Shown: piece after piece, positions 1 through 5,777 of the stretch | Layout of the letters: every line of letters begins with the position of its first letter | How positions within the stretch are numbered: the stretch's first letter is position 1 | Assembly (NCBI GenBank): GCA_937983085.1 | Contig: CALJKZ010000026.1 | Coordinates: forward strand, 1-5,777 | DNA length: 5,777 nt | Origin: an uncultured Gemmatimonadales bacterium | GTDB taxonomy: Bacteria > Gemmatimonadota > Gemmatimonadetes > Longimicrobiales > Gaopeijiaceae | Reading direction: 5' to 3' | Made by a program: the position numbers and the translations under genes | Notes under the pieces: generated by a model | The model's input: the letters and a program-made list of their open reading frames with translations, nothing else | Database searches by the model: none | What the model was told of the DNA's origin: nothing

Positions 1-241
1 GTCTCTCCGCTGACCCAGCGGCGTCGCCGCTCCTCGCCGGGCTTGTCCTCGCTCGCTCTCGGTCCTGACGACGGGTTTCTAAACAGAGCCTAGCCTGCGG
101 CGCGGTGCGGCTCCATGGGGTCTCTCGCTGATCCGCGCCCGCTCGCGGCCGTGGCACGTGAGATCGTCTCGCTGACCTGCCGTGGCCCTCCGGAGGAGAT
201 CGCCTCCGGGGAACGTCCCTGGTGATCATCCGGGAGATCGG
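1..241. other. Non-coding tail downstream of the operon
   Basis: No convincing gene is seen. A minus-strand frame is open from ATG at 229 to the left edge, but it is Arg/Pro/Ser-rich and looks like chance openness in GC-rich DNA. Two short plus-strand frames enter from the left edge and stop at 68 and 93; either could be the end of a neighbouring gene, but neither is recognisable. Small inverted repeats lie at 7-21 (CCGCTG, 3-base loop, CAGCGG) and at 188-211. A less GC-rich patch around 71-90 stands out, with CTAG at 90-93. Confidence 0.5.
188..211 (-). terminator. GC-rich hairpin after the last gene, possible terminator
   Basis: Bases 188-196 pair with 203-211 to give a 9-base-pair stem (one G-T wobble) around a 6-base loop. 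It begins 31 bases after the stop codon of the last gene. No T-run follows on the minus strand, so it is not a classical intrinsic terminator. It may help stop transcription or protect the mRNA end. Confidence 0.35.
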
Positions 242-1057
242 CTATCCCATGAGGAAGAGTCCTCTTTCCCTCCGGCAGACGTCGATGAGGTGCTGCACGC
301 TTGCGCGTGTGAGCTGGTTGTAGGGAGTGTCGGCGGTCCTGTCCTGCTGCCTTGCCCGCTCGCGCACCTTCGGGAGCGCCCTCTCCAGGGCGTCGGCGAA
401 GGCCATCGCGTCCACCTCCGAGATGACTCCGTAGAAGTAGTCGCCACGCCATGCAGGTCGCGCGAACGGCTTTTTCTGAAGGCCTTTCCACGTAAGCGCG
501 CTGCGCTCCTTCCTGCTCCCTTCCCAGCCCGGGGGGGGCGGCATCGTCCGCGTCGACCTCCAGCCGTGCTCTCCGGCGACCTCCAGGAGCGCCCTCCAGT
601 TCCGGCTCCATGGGCAGTCAACGCACACCGGCGTGTCGCGGTGGACGGGCTCACACGTCCTGGGATCCAGGAGTGTCATGGTCCCGGGAGGATCCGGAAG
701 CGCGATGACGAACAGACCGCGATGGGTCCGGCACAACTCGACCGTGTGGGCCACCATGTCGCCGTCAAGGGAGCTGTAGGGAAAGGGAAAGTCGGGAGGA
801 ATGCGCGGCAGCGCGCGCTCGAGGGCGTCCGCGAAGGCCAGAGCGTCCTCCTTCGTCATGACGCCGAACGTGTAGTCGCCGCTCCACTCGGTGGCCCAAT
901 CAGCCTCGGTTGTCGGGTTAGGGACCGGAGGAGGACGCGCAGTTCCCAGCGGCTCCCAGCCGCTCTCTCGGGCAACGGTAAGGAGGGCCTTCCACTCCGC
1001 TAAGCCTGCGCTGAACACGCACTTCAGCGTGACCGGATCAAGAATGTCGAAGCTCAA
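242..1057 (-). CDS. Putative immunity protein with two tandem copies of one domain, 271 residues
   Basis: The likely role is to neutralise the toxin encoded immediately upstream; this is inferred from position and coupling, since I cannot name the family. The protein is an internal duplication. Copy 1 spans residues 4-116 and copy 2 spans 128-268. Shared landmarks are LDP.T, W.ALL.VA...GW (22-34 and 154-166), W.GDY..GV (58-66 and 203-211), DA.AFADALERALP (71-84 and 216-229) and CR..RGLF (109-116 and 261-268). Copy 2 carries extra sequence between its GW and GDY motifs, and a CVDC pair at 145-148. No signal peptide or membrane segment is visible, which suits a cytosolic inhibitor of a nuclease-like toxin. 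The start is TTG at 1057, inside TTGA shared with the toxin-gene stop. It is supported by GAGGAGG four bases upstream and because LDP.T of copy 1 begins only a few residues in, matching copy 2. Other options are an accessory protein or an orphan cargo-associated protein. Confidence 0.85.
   Translation of the reverse strand: MSFDILDPVTLKCVFSAGLAEWKALLTVARESGWEPLGTARPPPVPNPTTEADWATEWSGDYTFGVMTKEDALAFADALERALPRIPPDFPFPYSSLDGDMVAHTVELCRTHRGLFVIALPDPPGTMTLLDPRTCEPVHRDTPVCVDCPWSRNWRALLEVAGEHGWRSTRTMPPPPGWEGSRKERSALTWKGLQKKPFARPAWRGDYFYGVISEVDAMAFADALERALPKVRERARQQDRTADTPYNQLTRASVQHLIDVCRRERGLFLMG
254..676 (-). repeat. Domain repeat copy 2 within the immunity-like gene
   Basis: This encodes residues 128-268. 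It is longer than copy 1 by about 28 residues, mainly because of a Cys-containing insert near 140-150 and a basic insert near 180-200. The block 371-412 encodes DAMAFADALERALP, against DALAFADALERALP in copy 1, a single residue difference. Confidence 0.8.
710..1048 (-). repeat. Domain repeat copy 1 within the immunity-like gene
   Basis: This encodes residues 4-116 of the 271-residue protein. It is paired with 254-676 by five shared motifs in the same order. The tightest block is 806-847, which matches 371-412 at 35 of 42 bases by direct comparison. Confidence 0.8.
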
Positions 1058-1677
1058 TCGGCCTCCTCGTCGGCCGCCGCGGGCTCTCCTCGAGCCACAT
1101 CGAGCAGGAGAGGCGCGTGGCCAACCACCGGGGCGGCCTGCTCGACCACGCCGAGCAGCACATAGCCGAACGCCTCCTCCAACTCCCTAGATCCCGGGAC
1201 GATCGAGAGCACGCCCTTGTGCAGCACGCTGAGACTGCGGAACTTCGGGGGACCGTGAAGTGCCACATGGTTCTGGAGGGTGAGTCGGACATGGGTAAGA
1301 ACCGTGCTTAGCGGCGCATCATCAGCGGCCTCCACCACGATGTGAAGCGCTTGAGGGTTCTTTAGTTTCTTCGAAAGCCCTGGGAGCGACTTGACGGGTG
1401 GCCTATGCCACGCAGCGCTCGAAGGCCTGTACACCTCTACCGTTACTACCTTGCCTCGGGGAGTCCTGCCGACGACATCTTGCAGTACCTTGCCACCCAT
1501 GGCCCGGACGTCGAATCCCAACAGTTCCTTGAAGACCTCTTCTGCCGCGGCCTTCGGTGCGCCACTTCCAGGAACCACTACAAGGCGACCTCGTCTTGCC
1601 AGCGCATGGGCTGTGTCGTAGGTTTCACTGCTCAGTTCCAGGACAACACCCCTACCCACGACCTTCAGGCGCCCGAC
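1054..1677 (-). other. C-terminal putative toxin domain (residues ~830-1036)
   Basis: After the helical region the chain changes character to alternating strands and helices. Visible order: strand VVLEL, helix TYDTAHALARRG, strand RLVVVPG, helix AAEEVFKELLG, strand FDV, then D896 in LQDVVG, E910 in VTVEVYRP, K925/K932/K933/K935 in a helix-like stretch, Q938 in NPQA, strand LHIVV, helix VLTHVRL, and strands LSVLHKGVLSIV. This resembles the layout of CdiA-CT-type PD-(D/E)XK-like nuclease toxins (LA..G..V, then a strand carrying an acidic residue before Y.P, then K...Q and paired strands). The sequence match is weak and no catalytic site is proven. The last 30 residues are acidic/Ala-rich and probably a tail. 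Confidence 0.45.
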
Positions 1678-4164
1678 GCTCTCTGCCGGCAACTGCCCCG
1701 CCCTCACGAAGGTCTCGAAGGCTGCTCGCTCAGCATTCGACAGGTGTTTAGATTCCCTGTTCAACAGAGCCATAACCCTCCGTGCACGCGCCGCGTGCGT
1801 GATCCGCGCGGCCGCCTCGGCGTACTCCGCCATTTCTGACTGGCTGAGCCCCTTCCGGATGGCGTCGAGCGCGTCGCTTCCGCGCGCGTCGGGGTTCTTG
1901 CGGACGATCTCGGAGACCTTCTCGATGGCGGCGATGTGCGTGTCTTCGAGCGTGCTGGCTCCTTCGAGGAACTCCAGAAGCTCCTCCCGCTTCACGGTTT
2001 GGCCGGAGAGCTTCGACTCAAGCAGGAAGTCGTCCACGATGTCCTGAAACTGCTCGAGGCTTCGCTGCTCTGCCCGCTGCGCGCGCCAAGCGCGAAGGCG
2101 GCGGAGGATCCCCACGTGCCCCAGCACCGAGACTGCAACGCCGACTCCGGCGAAGACCCGTTCGGTCTTCGACAACTCGATCCCGCTCGACCACGACCGG
2201 CCGCTGAAGGCCTCGTAGGCAAGGAAGAACGGGGCGAGCGGCGTGAAGTCTGCCAGGATGCGCAGGAGCGTCTGGTCCCCCCTTTCCTCCCATACGCAGT
2301 CCCGATCGCTCTGCGGCTGGGGAGCGCCGTATCGGATGCCCGTGCTGCGACTGACGTAGGACACGCTTCCATCGGCTCCGACGACTTCGGCATGCGCCGC
2401 CATGAAGGCGGGGCTGCCGAACTGGCCCAGATCGGGCGTGAACACGAACTCCGTTCTTTCCTTGCCGATGCGGGCGACGCAGCTGCACTGCATCGCCATG
2501 ATCTTCTCGAAGTCGTACTCGGAGCGCCTGGGGTTCGGCATGGGCAGGCAGCGGACGATGCGTTCCAGCAGGAACAGCACCTCGCACTCGAAGGCCTGCC
2601 CGTCCTGCGTCTCGATGACGACGGTCAAGATCTCCGTCCACGCGCCCGTAGGGCCACCCTCGGCGGTCTCACGGGGCGCGTCCGTATCGCGATCGACACG
2701 GAGACTGTCTCTCCGGAACCGGACGTCGGTGCGGGGTGGGACAGGCAAATCGAGGAAGGGGTGACCACGCCAGCCGATGTGGGGCAGCACGGCCATCGGC
2801 AGGGCCGATCGGTTCGTGCCCGGTTTCAGGGCAAGGATCGGGACGTCGCGCGGGACAGGCTCGCGCACGCGATCCGTCAGTTCCGGCAGCACGAGGTGCG
2901 AAGGGCCGACCTCCAAGTGGAAGAGCCGCGGCCACGTGCCGACCTCGAGCTCGATCCGATCCACGCCGCCCCCCAAGGCGCACGACGCGAGGTCGCTTTG
3001 CGGTTGGCCCGCGTACTCGCCCGCCTGCGGCGGCTGCTTGTAGACAAGGCCCCCCAGCGCGCTTGGCGTGCTGGTCTTGTAGGACTCCGAGACGTGCTGC
3101 TCCGCGACCACCGGGACTCCCTGCGCGACTACGTCCGCCGGCAAGCCGCGGCGAGGCGCGCGCGAGCGACCCGTGAACCCGACTCGTACGCCGAAGGGCC
3201 AGGCGGTGCACTCTTCGCCACGGTGGTCGATCGCCCAAGCCCGATACACGAACACGGCCTCGAAGTCGATGTTGTACCACATGACCGGGAAGCTCCCGGT
3301 GGGCCGGACCGCCCAGAGCTCTCTCCCGTTCCGGTCCAGGACCCGGCCGAGCTCGTTCGCGAAGAAGCACAGGTCGCTCGCGAACGCGAAGGCGAGTACC
3401 GCGTCGCGCCTGCCCGCGCCGTCGTCCCCGCGAAGGACCGGTCCCGACGAGGACCGCTCGAACGTCACGAGCTCCGCCGGCTCCAGGTACCCGGCGCGCC
3501 GGGGCTCGTGATGGCACTCCTGTGAGCTCCCCCCGTGACCCACCGCCGCTACCGGCAGACAACCCTCGAACCGGAAGTTCTCCGGCAGGCGCAAGATGCT
3601 GCTTTGCAGCCACATGGCATCGAACGGCACGATGCCCTGCGCGTCCTCCCCGCCGACGTCGAGCTCGTTGAACCACATGAAGGCGTCCTGGTCCTCGGGA
3701 GCCTCGATGCTCTTGCGGTCGTTGTGTAGCTTCCTGCCCTCCATTCCAGTGCCCGGCAGGACGCTTGCGACGAGCTCGAATCGAAGGAGATCGACGCCGA
3801 ACCAGTAGCAGTCCGGGCGCACCTTCAGCAGCGCACCGTCCACGCGGACGTGGATCTCCACGGACGAGCCTGACCAGTATCGCATGTGCGCTCCCCGGGG
3901 TGTGCCGTACCGCGGTGCCGCCTCGGCATAGCGAAACTGGTCACCGCGTATCCTGTCGACCCGATCGGCAGCCATCGTCCTCGCTCCAAGAGGGCCGCGG
4001 CAGGCGGTCCAGCGTTCGGTGGCGGCGCGTCGGGCGATGGCACCCTGTGGCCATCCGCTCGCCCGGACGACGAGTGTGGCGGAGCCGTCGCAGGGGAGCG
4101 GCGGGCACGGCGCCCCGACCTTGTCGTCGCAGCCCGTGCGCGCCCTGAACGCGCGGTCCGGCAT
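1054..4164 (-). CDS. Large modular polymorphic-toxin-like protein, 1036 residues
   Basis: This is probably a secreted or injected toxin; its family is not recognised over most of its length. Order: residues 1-63 are Cys- and Arg-containing (C12, C20, C25, C55); about 94-640 looks beta-rich and aromatic and matches nothing I know; about 640-690 resembles the pre-toxin TG junction of polymorphic toxins (FSGRSWSSGIELSKTER, then the hydrophobic stretch 670-687); about 688-828 is charged and helical; about 830-1036 is a separate alpha/beta domain in the toxin position. I see no signal peptide, PAAR, RHS repeats or filamentous-haemagglutinin repeats. The ATG at 4164 is chosen because GGAGAA lies 5 bases upstream, the gap to the preceding gene is only 19 bases, and codons 1-63 already show coding-like GC3. 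In-frame ATGs at codons 64 and 94 also have purine-rich leaders and cannot be excluded. The stop overlaps the TTG start of the next gene. The toxin label rests on architecture and neighbourhood, not on a recognised catalytic family. Confidence 0.85.
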   Translation of the reverse strand: MPDRAFRARTGCDDKVGAPCPPLPCDGSATLVVRASGWPQGAIARRAATERWTACRGPLGARTMAADRVDRIRGDQFRYAEAAPRYGTPRGAHMRYWSGSSVEIHVRVDGALLKVRPDCYWFGVDLLRFELVASVLPGTGMEGRKLHNDRKSIEAPEDQDAFMWFNELDVGGEDAQGIVPFDAMWLQSSILRLPENFRFEGCLPVAAVGHGGSSQECHHEPRRAGYLEPAELVTFERSSSGPVLRGDDGAGRRDAVLAFAFASDLCFFANELGRVLDRNGRELWAVRPTGSFPVMWYNIDFEAVFVYRAWAIDHRGEECTAWPFGVRVGFTGRSRAPRRGLPADVVAQGVPVVAEQHVSESYKTSTPSALGGLVYKQPPQAGEYAGQPQSDLASCALGGGVDRIELEVGTWPRLFHLEVGPSHLVLPELTDRVREPVPRDVPILALKPGTNRSALPMAVLPHIGWRGHPFLDLPVPPRTDVRFRRDSLRVDRDTDAPRETAEGGPTGAWTEILTVVIETQDGQAFECEVLFLLERIVRCLPMPNPRRSEYDFEKIMAMQCSCVARIGKERTEFVFTPDLGQFGSPAFMAAHAEVVGADGSVSYVSRSTGIRYGAPQPQSDRDCVWEERGDQTLLRILADFTPLAPFFLAYEAFSGRSWSSGIELSKTERVFAGVGVAVSVLGHVGILRRLRAWRAQRAEQRSLEQFQDIVDDFLLESKLSGQTVKREELLEFLEGASTLEDTHIAAIEKVSEIVRKNPDARGSDALDAIRKGLSQSEMAEYAEAAARITHAARARRVMALLNRESKHLSNAERAAFETFVRAGQLPAESVGRLKVVGRGVVLELSSETYDTAHALARRGRLVVVPGSGAPKAAAEEVFKELLGFDVRAMGGKVLQDVVGRTPRGKVVTVEVYRPSSAAWHRPPVKSLPGLSKKLKNPQALHIVVEAADDAPLSTVLTHVRLTLQNHVALHGPPKFRSLSVLHKGVLSIVPGSRELEEAFGYVLLGVVEQAAPVVGHAPLLLDVARGEPAAADEEAD
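1062..1068 (-). promoter_or_regulatory. Strong Shine-Dalgarno GAGGAGG inside the end of the toxin-like gene
   Basis: GAGGAGG on the minus strand is followed by CCGA and the TTG start at 1057. It is embedded in the toxin-like gene's Glu1033-Glu1034 codons. The strong site compensates for the weak TTG start, and with the TTGA overlap it suggests that ribosomes finishing the toxin re-initiate on the immunity gene. Confidence 0.65.
2095..2247 (-). other. Pre-toxin TG-like junction segment (residues ~640-690 of the toxin-like protein)
   Basis: The encoded segment has an aromatic run (FFLAYEAF), then SGRSWSSGIELSKTER, then a hydrophobic stretch (VFAGVGVAVSVLGHVGIL) and a basic helix. The spacing resembles the pre-toxin TG (PT-TG) module of polymorphic toxins, recalled from memory as E..tG.d..tGe.Ls..eR followed by hydrophobic residues. 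In that class the module precedes the toxin domain. Here the second 'TG' reads SG, so the match is partial. The hydrophobic run could alternatively be a lone membrane segment. Confidence 0.5.
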
Positions 4165-4169
4165 GGCAG

Positions 4170-4175
4170 TTCTCC
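4170..4175 (-). promoter_or_regulatory. Ribosome binding site of the toxin-like gene
   Basis: On the minus strand GGAGAA lies 5 bases before the ATG at 4164, within the 19-base gap after the upstream stop codon. It is the main reason for preferring this start over the in-frame ATGs at 3975 and 3885. Both of those also have purine-rich leaders (GGAGCGAGGACG and GGGGAGCGCAC), so the choice is good but not certain. Confidence 0.65.
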
Positions 4176-4183
4176 GGGGGGCT

Positions 4184-5777
4184 TCACCTGTCGTCGCACG
4201 AACATCCGCCCTGCACCTTGGCGTTCGCGTTCAAAGGCACGTACATGGGGTCATCCGCGGGATCGTGCGCGTCGCGGGAGACCGCAGCGGGGCGCCTGTC
4301 GGAACTGCGTTCCACACGGACGCCTTCGGGGGAGCGCGTTGTCGCGCCGCCGCGCTCGCTCCAGATTCTGAGCCCCATCGAGATCGACGTGACAGCAGCC
4401 GGCACTTCCAGCCACCTCCTCGCGTGTTCGGCTACGAGGCGTCTCTGAAGCTCTTCGACCCAGAGTTGTCTGCGTCGCTCTTCGCGATAGGCTTCGGCCG
4501 CTCTGCCGGGTCCCGCGGACACGAGGATGCCTTGGGCACTCCTCTCCCAGTCCTGTGCCAGAACTTCCCTCGGGACCGGGATGTAGGGTCGGAAATCGTC
4601 CGGTATGCGCTCGCCGACCGCTTCGTGCGCCTTCGTGGAGTCGTCGCCGCGGGCCACCTCTTCCGGCGGGGGGGACCACCCGTTCCGGGGCTGGGTCGCG
4701 AGGTTCGCGCTGCCCGGGCGCCAGGGCTGCGCGCGGATCTCCGCCGCCCCGCTGCCGTCCTCCCGCCGGCTGTCGGCGGCCTCGGCGGTGCCCAGGACCT
4801 TCTGGAAGACGGTGGAGGACGCGCGGCGCTCGCGGCCGCGGCGGATGTCCTCGGTGGTGAGCCAGTCGGCGCGTTCGAGCGGGGGGCCGAAGTGGGCCAG
4901 CTTGTCGACGTCGGCGGGGCCGCCGCCGCGGGCCTTCGTGTCCATCACGACGACGTCGGCCACGGCGCCGTTGTCGAGCTTCACCAGCGGCCGGCCGCGC
5001 AGCCTGAGCCACAGGGCGAGGTGCTTCAGCGCCTGGTAGTCGTCGCCGTCGACGTCGTCGGCGGTCTGGCAGTTGGCCGCCTTGCGGGCCAGCAGGGGCG
5101 AGAGACGCCGCACCGCGGCGAGGGTCTCTTCGGAGGTGAAGGGCGACCCCACGACGATCGGCGTCTCCTGGGCGTAGAACCCGTAGAGCGCCTCGCCGTG
5201 GACCGGGCGCCGGTCGTTGAGCTCGTCGAAGGACTCGGGCTGGAAGTCCTCGTCGAGGAGGTCGACGCTGCGTCCCGCGAGCCGGATGGTCGCGTCGGGC
5301 TTGAGGCCGCGGCCCTTCTTGAGCCCCCGCAGCAGCCACAAGAGCAGGCGGGCGAGGCGCACGCCCTCCGTCGTCGCGAACCGCAGCGTCCAGAACTCGT
5401 TCCACGCCGCCTGCTCGAAGTCGCGGGACTCGAGCGGGTAGGTTTCGTGGGCGCGGCGCCGCTCGAATTCGGCGATGCGCTCCCGCACCTCGCCGGAGGG
5501 GGCGACGGCGGGCTCGCGCAGCATGCAGCTTCCCGTGGCGGCGGGCGTGTCCCGGAGCGCCTCGCCCTGGTCGCCTCCCCCGGCCTGTCCGAGCGCCTGG
5601 AGCAAGGTGCCCCACGTCGCCTGGTCGAACTGGGTCGGGACCTGCCCCACGAGGCTCGTGGGCGCCATGAGAGACCCGCCCTGCTGGACCTGCTGAAGCC
5701 AGCTCATGAACCCCTGCACGCCCCCGAAGCGGGAGATGAAGCCGCCCGGGGGCCCTCCTCCGCCTCCGCCCGGCGGA
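4184..5777 (-). CDS. Uncharacterised operon-leading protein, N-terminus beyond window edge
   Basis: I do not recognise this protein. The frame has no stop up to the right edge, so the gene is probably partial. Possible starts inside the window are GTG at 5719 and ATG at 5707, but neither has a convincing ribosome binding site. Upstream of the GTG the frame reads a Gly/Pro-rich tract, then GGFISRFGG. Numbering from the GTG: residues 1-50 are Gln/Gly-rich; about 75-310 form the main globular region, with a hydrophobic helix near 121-134 (LLLWLLRGLKK) and an Asp-rich segment at 221-228; 312-355 is a low-complexity linker; 360-450 is charged and helical; the C-terminus ends in GGCSCDDR. There is no signal peptide that I can see. 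It lies 19 bases upstream of the toxin-like gene in the same orientation, so a role as carrier, adaptor or chaperone is a position-based inference only. G+C is about 73% in the middle (44/60 at 4921-4980) and lower near the C-terminus (39/60 at 4381-4440). Confidence 0.8.
   Translation of the reverse strand, partial: PPGGGGGGPPGGFISRFGGVQGFMSWLQQVQQGGSLMAPTSLVGQVPTQFDQATWGTLLQALGQAGGGDQGEALRDTPAATGSCMLREPAVAPSGEVRERIAEFERRRAHETYPLESRDFEQAAWNEFWTLRFATTEGVRLARLLLWLLRGLKKGRGLKPDATIRLAGRSVDLLDEDFQPESFDELNDRRPVHGEALYGFYAQETPIVVGSPFTSEETLAAVRRLSPLLARKAANCQTADDVDGDDYQALKHLALWLRLRGRPLVKLDNGAVADVVVMDTKARGGGPADVDKLAHFGPPLERADWLTTEDIRRGRERRASSTVFQKVLGTAEAADSRREDGSGAAEIRAQPWRPGSANLATQPRNGWSPPPEEVARGDDSTKAHEAVGERIPDDFRPYIPVPREVLAQDWERSAQGILVSAGPGRAAEAYREERRRQLWVEELQRRLVAEHARRWLEVPAAVTSISMGLRIWSERGGATTRSPEGVRVERSSDRRPAAVSRDAHDPADDPMYVPLNANAKVQGGCSCDDR

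Noticed and set aside
1..229. Minus-strand frame from ATG at 229 open to the left edge
   Set aside because: It has no ribosome site and an Arg/Ser/Pro-rich composition, and it lies across the hairpin downstream of the operon.
182..1003. 273-codon plus-strand open frame over the immunity-like gene
   Set aside because: The minus-strand frame carries a clear protein-level duplication with conserved motifs. The plus-strand frame only mirrors it and is Arg/Pro-rich.
1936..3525. 529-codon plus-strand open frame antisense to the toxin-like gene
   Set aside because: Its protein is Arg/Ala/Asp-rich with no recognisable domain, and it mirrors a minus-strand gene with good start, ribosome site and domain structure. 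Long antisense openness is common in GC-rich coding DNA.
3976..4164. N-terminal leader of the toxin-like protein as a PAAR-like or lipoprotein signal
   Set aside because: The Cys/Pro-rich leader lacks a hydrophobic core or lipobox, and I could not match it to PAAR or DUF4150 motifs.
4251..5615. 454-codon minus-strand frame offset from the upstream gene
   Set aside because: It is extremely Arg/Pro/Gly-rich with repetitive composition, typical of a shifted frame in GC-rich DNA. The other minus-strand frame has normal composition and hydrophobic patterning.
5720..5777. Gly/Pro-rich codon run as a DNA tandem repeat
   Set aside because: It encodes an in-frame Gly/Pro tract without a regular repeat unit, and it is better explained as a flexible protein segment.

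Overview
The window is very GC-rich. Counted 60-base samples run from about 52% to 73% G+C, with strongly GC3-biased codons. It carries three genes, all on the minus strand, packed head to tail like one operon read from position 5777 down to 242. The base composition and long, novel modular proteins suggest a high-GC bacterium with a large genome. A myxobacterium-like organism is a reasonable guess, but no marker gene here fixes the taxon.

Layout in order of transcription: (1) 5777-4184, a gene cut by the right edge. It has a Gly/Pro-rich N-terminal tract, a globular middle, a low-complexity linker and a charged C-terminal part. I do not recognise it; it may be a partner or carrier protein. 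(2) 4164-1054, a 1036-residue modular protein that I read as a polymorphic-toxin-like protein. It has an unrecognised region of about 560 residues, a short segment resembling the pre-toxin 'TG' junction (residues ~640-690), a charged helical stretch, and a distinct C-terminal domain of about 207 residues, which is the expected place for a toxin. (3) 1057-242, a 271-residue cytosolic protein built from two tandem copies of one domain. It overlaps the stop of the toxin-like gene by four bases (TTGA) and sits where a cognate immunity gene is expected. (4) 1-241, a non-coding tail with a GC-rich hairpin 31 bases after the last stop codon and a weak hint of an insertion-sequence end near position 90.

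Working model (inference): the operon encodes a carrier or partner protein, a large secreted or injected toxin with a nuclease-like C-terminal tip, and a duplicated-domain immunity protein translationally coupled to the toxin. Support comes from gene order, the pre-toxin-like motif, the coupling, and a drop in G+C in the toxin tip and immunity gene relative to upstream DNA, as expected if the tip and immunity cassette were swapped in. The toxin activity, the trafficking route and the immunity role are not demonstrated by the sequence. No tRNA, rRNA, CRISPR array or complete mobile element was seen.
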